NCBI GenBank assembly: GCA_900551465.1
Contig: URWL01000002.1
Span: forward strand, 1-17,429
Direction of reading: 5' to 3'
Length of the DNA stretch: 17,429 bases
Source: an uncultured Blautia sp.
GTDB taxonomy: Bacteria > Bacillota > Clostridia > Lachnospirales > Lachnospiraceae
Under the pieces are notes generated by a model. The model was not told the DNA's origin, ran no database searches, and worked only from the letters and a program-made list of their open reading frames with translations. Below are positions 15,973 to 17,429 of this stretch, piece by piece. Both the position numbers and the translations under genes were made by a program. Position 1 is the stretch's first letter, and each line of letters starts with the position of its first letter.

Positions 15973-16002
15973 TTGCCCTTTGACAATAGTAAATTATATA
16001 AT
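15973..16002 (+). promoter_or_regulatory. Possible promoter for the second structured RNA copy
   Basis: TTGCCC (15973-15978), an 18-bp spacer, then perfect TATAAT (15997-16002). The start would fall at about 16009, just inside the conserved sequence that begins at 16004. A better -35 match, TTGACA at 15980-15985, is only 11 bp from the -10 and so is probably not used. Confidence 0.4.
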
Positions 16003-16003
16003 T

Positions 16004-16116
16004 GTGTCCAAACGAAGCAATAAACCGCTGTTAAATCCAACAGCATAAAATAAGTCCCCTGATATTGCAGGAAACCGTATCCGTTGGAAAGGTGCCTGGA
16101 TATCAGGGGACTTTTT
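16004..16116 (+). ncRNA. Candidate structured RNA, copy 2 of a duplicated unknown family
   Basis: It has the same layout as copy 1: the 5' segment GTGTCCAAACGAAG, a hairpin GCTGTT (16027-16032) / AACAGC (16039-16044), an AT linker, and a 14-bp perfect stem between 16052-16065 and 16100-16113 ending in TTTTT. CAGG/CCTG (16068-16071/16095-16098) pairs inside. Here the stem is followed by a proper T-run, and a TATAAT box lies immediately upstream. It therefore looks like a free-standing small RNA of about 105-110 nt with its own terminator. It is not part of the DUF134 transcript, whose promoter begins at 16214. I cannot match it to a known riboswitch or small-RNA family. Confidence 0.6.
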
Positions 16117-16198
16117 GTGTTGCTCCTGATAAAAGGTTTTCTTATAAACATGATTTTACGAATATACTTATAGGTTTTATAAGAAAGTATTATAAACA

Positions 16199-16232
16199 TA
16201 TGCTCAAAAAATATTGACTTATGTTCAAAAAA
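16199..16232 (+). promoter_or_regulatory. Operator-like direct repeats at the DUF134 promoter
   Basis: TATGCTCAAAAAA (16199-16211) and TATGTTCAAAAAA (16220-16232) differ at one base. They are spaced exactly 21 bp apart (two helical turns) and lie on either side of the -35 box. Further upstream are two copies of TTATAAACAT (16142-16151 and 16190-16199) and an inverted repeat CTTATA/TATAAG (16167-16172/16178-16183). Autoregulation by the DUF134 protein is a plausible inference. Confidence 0.45.
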
Positions 16233-16242
16233 GCAGTATTGT
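16214..16242 (+). promoter_or_regulatory. Promoter of the DUF134-flavoprotein operon
   Basis: TTGACT (16214-16219), a 17-bp spacer, then TATTGT (16237-16242). The ribosome-binding site GAGGAGG (16269-16275) precedes the ATG at 16280. Confidence 0.75.
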
Positions 16243-16279
16243 AAGGGTGTTAAAAATGCAGCCATAGAGAGGAGGAGTC

Positions 16280-16645
16280 ATGGCAAGACCACAAAAATGC
16301 AGATGCATCTGTTCGAAACCTAAGGTTACAGAGTTTATCCCTGAGGGGTGCTCCAGAGAACATTGTGTGAATCTTACTTACGATGAATATGAAACAGTAC
16401 GTCTCCTGGATTTTGTATGTCTGACCCAGGAACAGTGTGCCAGAAAGATGGATATTTCCCGGCCTACAGTGACTCGGATCTATAATGGCGCACGGCAGAA
16501 AATTGCAGATGCACTTGTAAACGGACGGGGCATAACCATCAGCGGAGGTGATGTGGTGGTGTGTGAAGAAATGCGCCCGGAATGTGTAAATGAAAAATAT
16601 TGCTGTCATAAACAGCAGGAAAACCATCAGGCAAAAGGAGAATAA
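16280..16645 (+). CDS. DUF134 family helix-turn-helix DNA-binding protein, cysteine-rich
   Basis: The product is 121 aa. It opens MARPQKCRCICSKP, close to the family's M.RP.KCR start. It then has LTYDEYETVRLLDF at about 32-45 and a sigma-70 region 4-like helix-turn-helix at about 48-80 (LTQEQCARKMDISRPTVTRI, then YNGARQKIADAL), followed by GGD and a cysteine-bearing tail. DUF134 proteins are thought to be transcriptional regulators, and their ligands are mostly unknown. Eleven cysteines (7, 9, 11, 24, 29, 47, 53, 95, 102, 108, 109) make metal, Fe-S or thiol sensing an obvious inference. The flavoprotein gene starts 2 nt after the stop, with its ribosome-binding site inside this gene, so the two are one operon. 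Confidence 0.9.
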   Translation: MARPQKCRCICSKPKVTEFIPEGCSREHCVNLTYDEYETVRLLDFVCLTQEQCARKMDISRPTVTRIYNGARQKIADALVNGRGITISGGDVVVCEEMRPECVNEKYCCHKQQENHQAKGE

Positions 16646-16647
16646 GA

Positions 16648-17429
16648 ATGAAAGTATTGATTATTGGCGGTGTTGCTGCAGGTACAAAAACAGCGGCAAA
16701 ATTAAAAAGAGAAGACAGAAATGCAGAAGTGACCGTGATTACAAAGGATAAGGATATTTCCTATGCAGGGTGTGGACTGCCCTATTATGTGGGCGGATTT
16801 ATAGAGAGCCGTGACGAACTGATTGTAAATACTCCTCAGAAATATGCAGGACTTACAGGAGTCGAGGTTCGCGTAGGAAAAGAAGCCATTGCGCTCGATG
16901 CGGATAAAAAACAGGTGACTGTCAGAGACGTGGATACAGGCGCGGAAGAAGTCTGTTCCTATGATAAGCTGGTTCTTTCTGTAGGAGCATCCCCGGCAGT
17001 GCTTCCAATTGAGGGAACAGAGAAGCAGGGCGTGTTTAAAATGCGTACACCGGACGATGCCATTGCTATCCGTTCCTACGTAGAAGAAAAGGGTGTGAAA
17101 AAAGCAGTGGTTATCGGCGCTGGCTTTATCGGTCTGGAAGCTGCAGAAAACCTTAAAGCAAAAGGAGTGCAGGTAACAGTAATTGATTTTGCTTCACAGA
17201 TTCTTCCGAATATCATTGACCCGGAAATGGCTGTGTATGCCAAAAAGCATCTTCTCAGAGAAGGAATCCGCGTGATTACAGGAACAAAGGCAGAGGCTGT
17301 TCTTGGAAATGAAGCAGTGACAGGAGTAAAAACCTCTGCAGGAGTTCTTGGATGCGAGCTTCTGATCATGGCAGCAGGTATTCGCCCAAATACAGATTTC
17401 CTGAAAGACACCGGTCTGGAAATGTTTAA
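16648..17429 (+). CDS. FAD-dependent pyridine nucleotide-disulfide oxidoreductase, CoA-disulfide reductase/NADH oxidase type (5' part)
   Basis: The frame is open to the window end, giving 260 residues of an enzyme normally at least 440 aa. Seen in the sequence: the FAD-binding IIGGVAAGTKTAAKL at 5-19, YAGCGLPYYVGG at 39-50 with the single redox Cys42 typical of CoA-disulfide reductases and NADH oxidases of this class, SVGASP at about 112-117, and the NAD(P)H-binding VIGAGFIGLEAAENL at 155-169. AAGIRPN near the end is the expected 'G.RPN' segment. AAAAGGAG at 16633-16640 precedes the ATG. The expected substrates are low-molecular-weight disulfides, polysulfide or oxygen; which one cannot be told from this half. 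In related anaerobes such proteins may carry C-terminal rhodanese or TusA/DsrE domains, but that part is outside the window. Confidence 0.9.
   Translation, partial: MKVLIIGGVAAGTKTAAKLKREDRNAEVTVITKDKDISYAGCGLPYYVGGFIESRDELIVNTPQKYAGLTGVEVRVGKEAIALDADKKQVTVRDVDTGAEEVCSYDKLVLSVGASPAVLPIEGTEKQGVFKMRTPDDAIAIRSYVEEKGVKKAVVIGAGFIGLEAAENLKAKGVQVTVIDFASQILPNIIDPEMAVYAKKHLLREGIRVITGTKAEAVLGNEAVTGVKTSAGVLGCELLIMAAGIRPNTDFLKDTGLEMF

Larger units (their letters stand above)
15482..16279. other. 798-nt AT-rich intergenic stretch without a supported gene
   Basis: It contains the hairpin terminator at 15524-15589, then short perfect inverted repeats: ACTTTAG/CTAAAGT (15656-15662/15667-15673), TTACAAA/TTTGTAA (15692-15698/15719-15725) and CCAATGAAA/TTTCATTGG (15736-15744/15751-15759). 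Further on are a 12-bp tandem repeat TAACTACAAACA/G (15789-15812), the second structured RNA copy (16004-16116) with a promoter, and the DUF134 promoter. No frame on either strand has convincing length plus a ribosome-binding site. It could be the residue of an excised or decayed mobile element; that is inference. Confidence 0.6.

Noticed and set aside
15052..16116. CRISPR array or tracrRNA
   Set aside because: There are only two long repeats 952 bp apart, with no regular spacers and no cas gene. The repeats fold as hairpin plus terminator, not as a crRNA/tracr pair.

Overview
This window is the chromosome of a low-to-mid-GC anaerobic Firmicute, most likely a Lachnospiraceae member of the Blautia/Ruminococcus/Dorea type. 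That placement is inferred from gene content (dimeric class II GlyRS, a PPi-type phosphofructokinase beside pyruvate phosphate dikinase, a PreP-like M16C peptidase next to era-recO, and a DUF134 regulator) and from codon style, not from a database search. All recognisable genes lie on the + strand.

Region 1 (1-1913): the 3' end of rimM, then trmD and queA, packed with 0-4 nt gaps. The genes serve ribosome maturation and tRNA anticodon-loop modification. Region 2 (about 1990-8984): a probable six-gene operon. It starts at an extended -10 promoter and runs glf (UDP-galactopyranose mutase), a 191-aa unknown protein, an M16C metallopeptidase, era, recO and a ureidoglycolate-lyase-like cupin, ending at a strong hairpin terminator. 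A 144-nt multi-palindrome intergenic element with 8-bp inverted ends sits directly behind it. Region 3 (9148-14906): three single-gene units with readable promoters: glyS, pfp and ppdK. glyS and pfp also have clear terminators. Pfp uses PPi, and PPDK interconverts PEP/AMP/PPi with pyruvate/ATP/Pi, so the pair forms a PPi-linked glycolytic module.

Region 4 (14907-16279) is the unusual part. The ppdK 3' flank is a dense array of nested stems, including a long hairpin with a UACG tetraloop. It is followed by two copies, 952 bp apart, of an unfamiliar structured element at 15052-15163 and 16004-16116. The copies align without gaps over 67 nt with 12 differences. Six base pairs in the two helices have changed on both sides so that pairing is kept, and the unpaired 5' segment is almost invariant. 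A third hairpin (15524-15589) shares the 5' arm of copy 1. Together, copy 1 and this hairpin bracket a lone 92-aa gene of unknown function. I read this as a candidate undescribed small-RNA, leader or terminator family, possibly tied to a small gene cassette. The rest of the region is AT-rich noncoding DNA with several short perfect inverted repeats.

Region 5 (16214-17429): a promoter with repeated operator-like boxes drives a very cysteine-rich DUF134 regulator. It is followed, 2 nt later, by a CoA-disulfide-reductase/NADH-oxidase-type flavoprotein that runs off the window.
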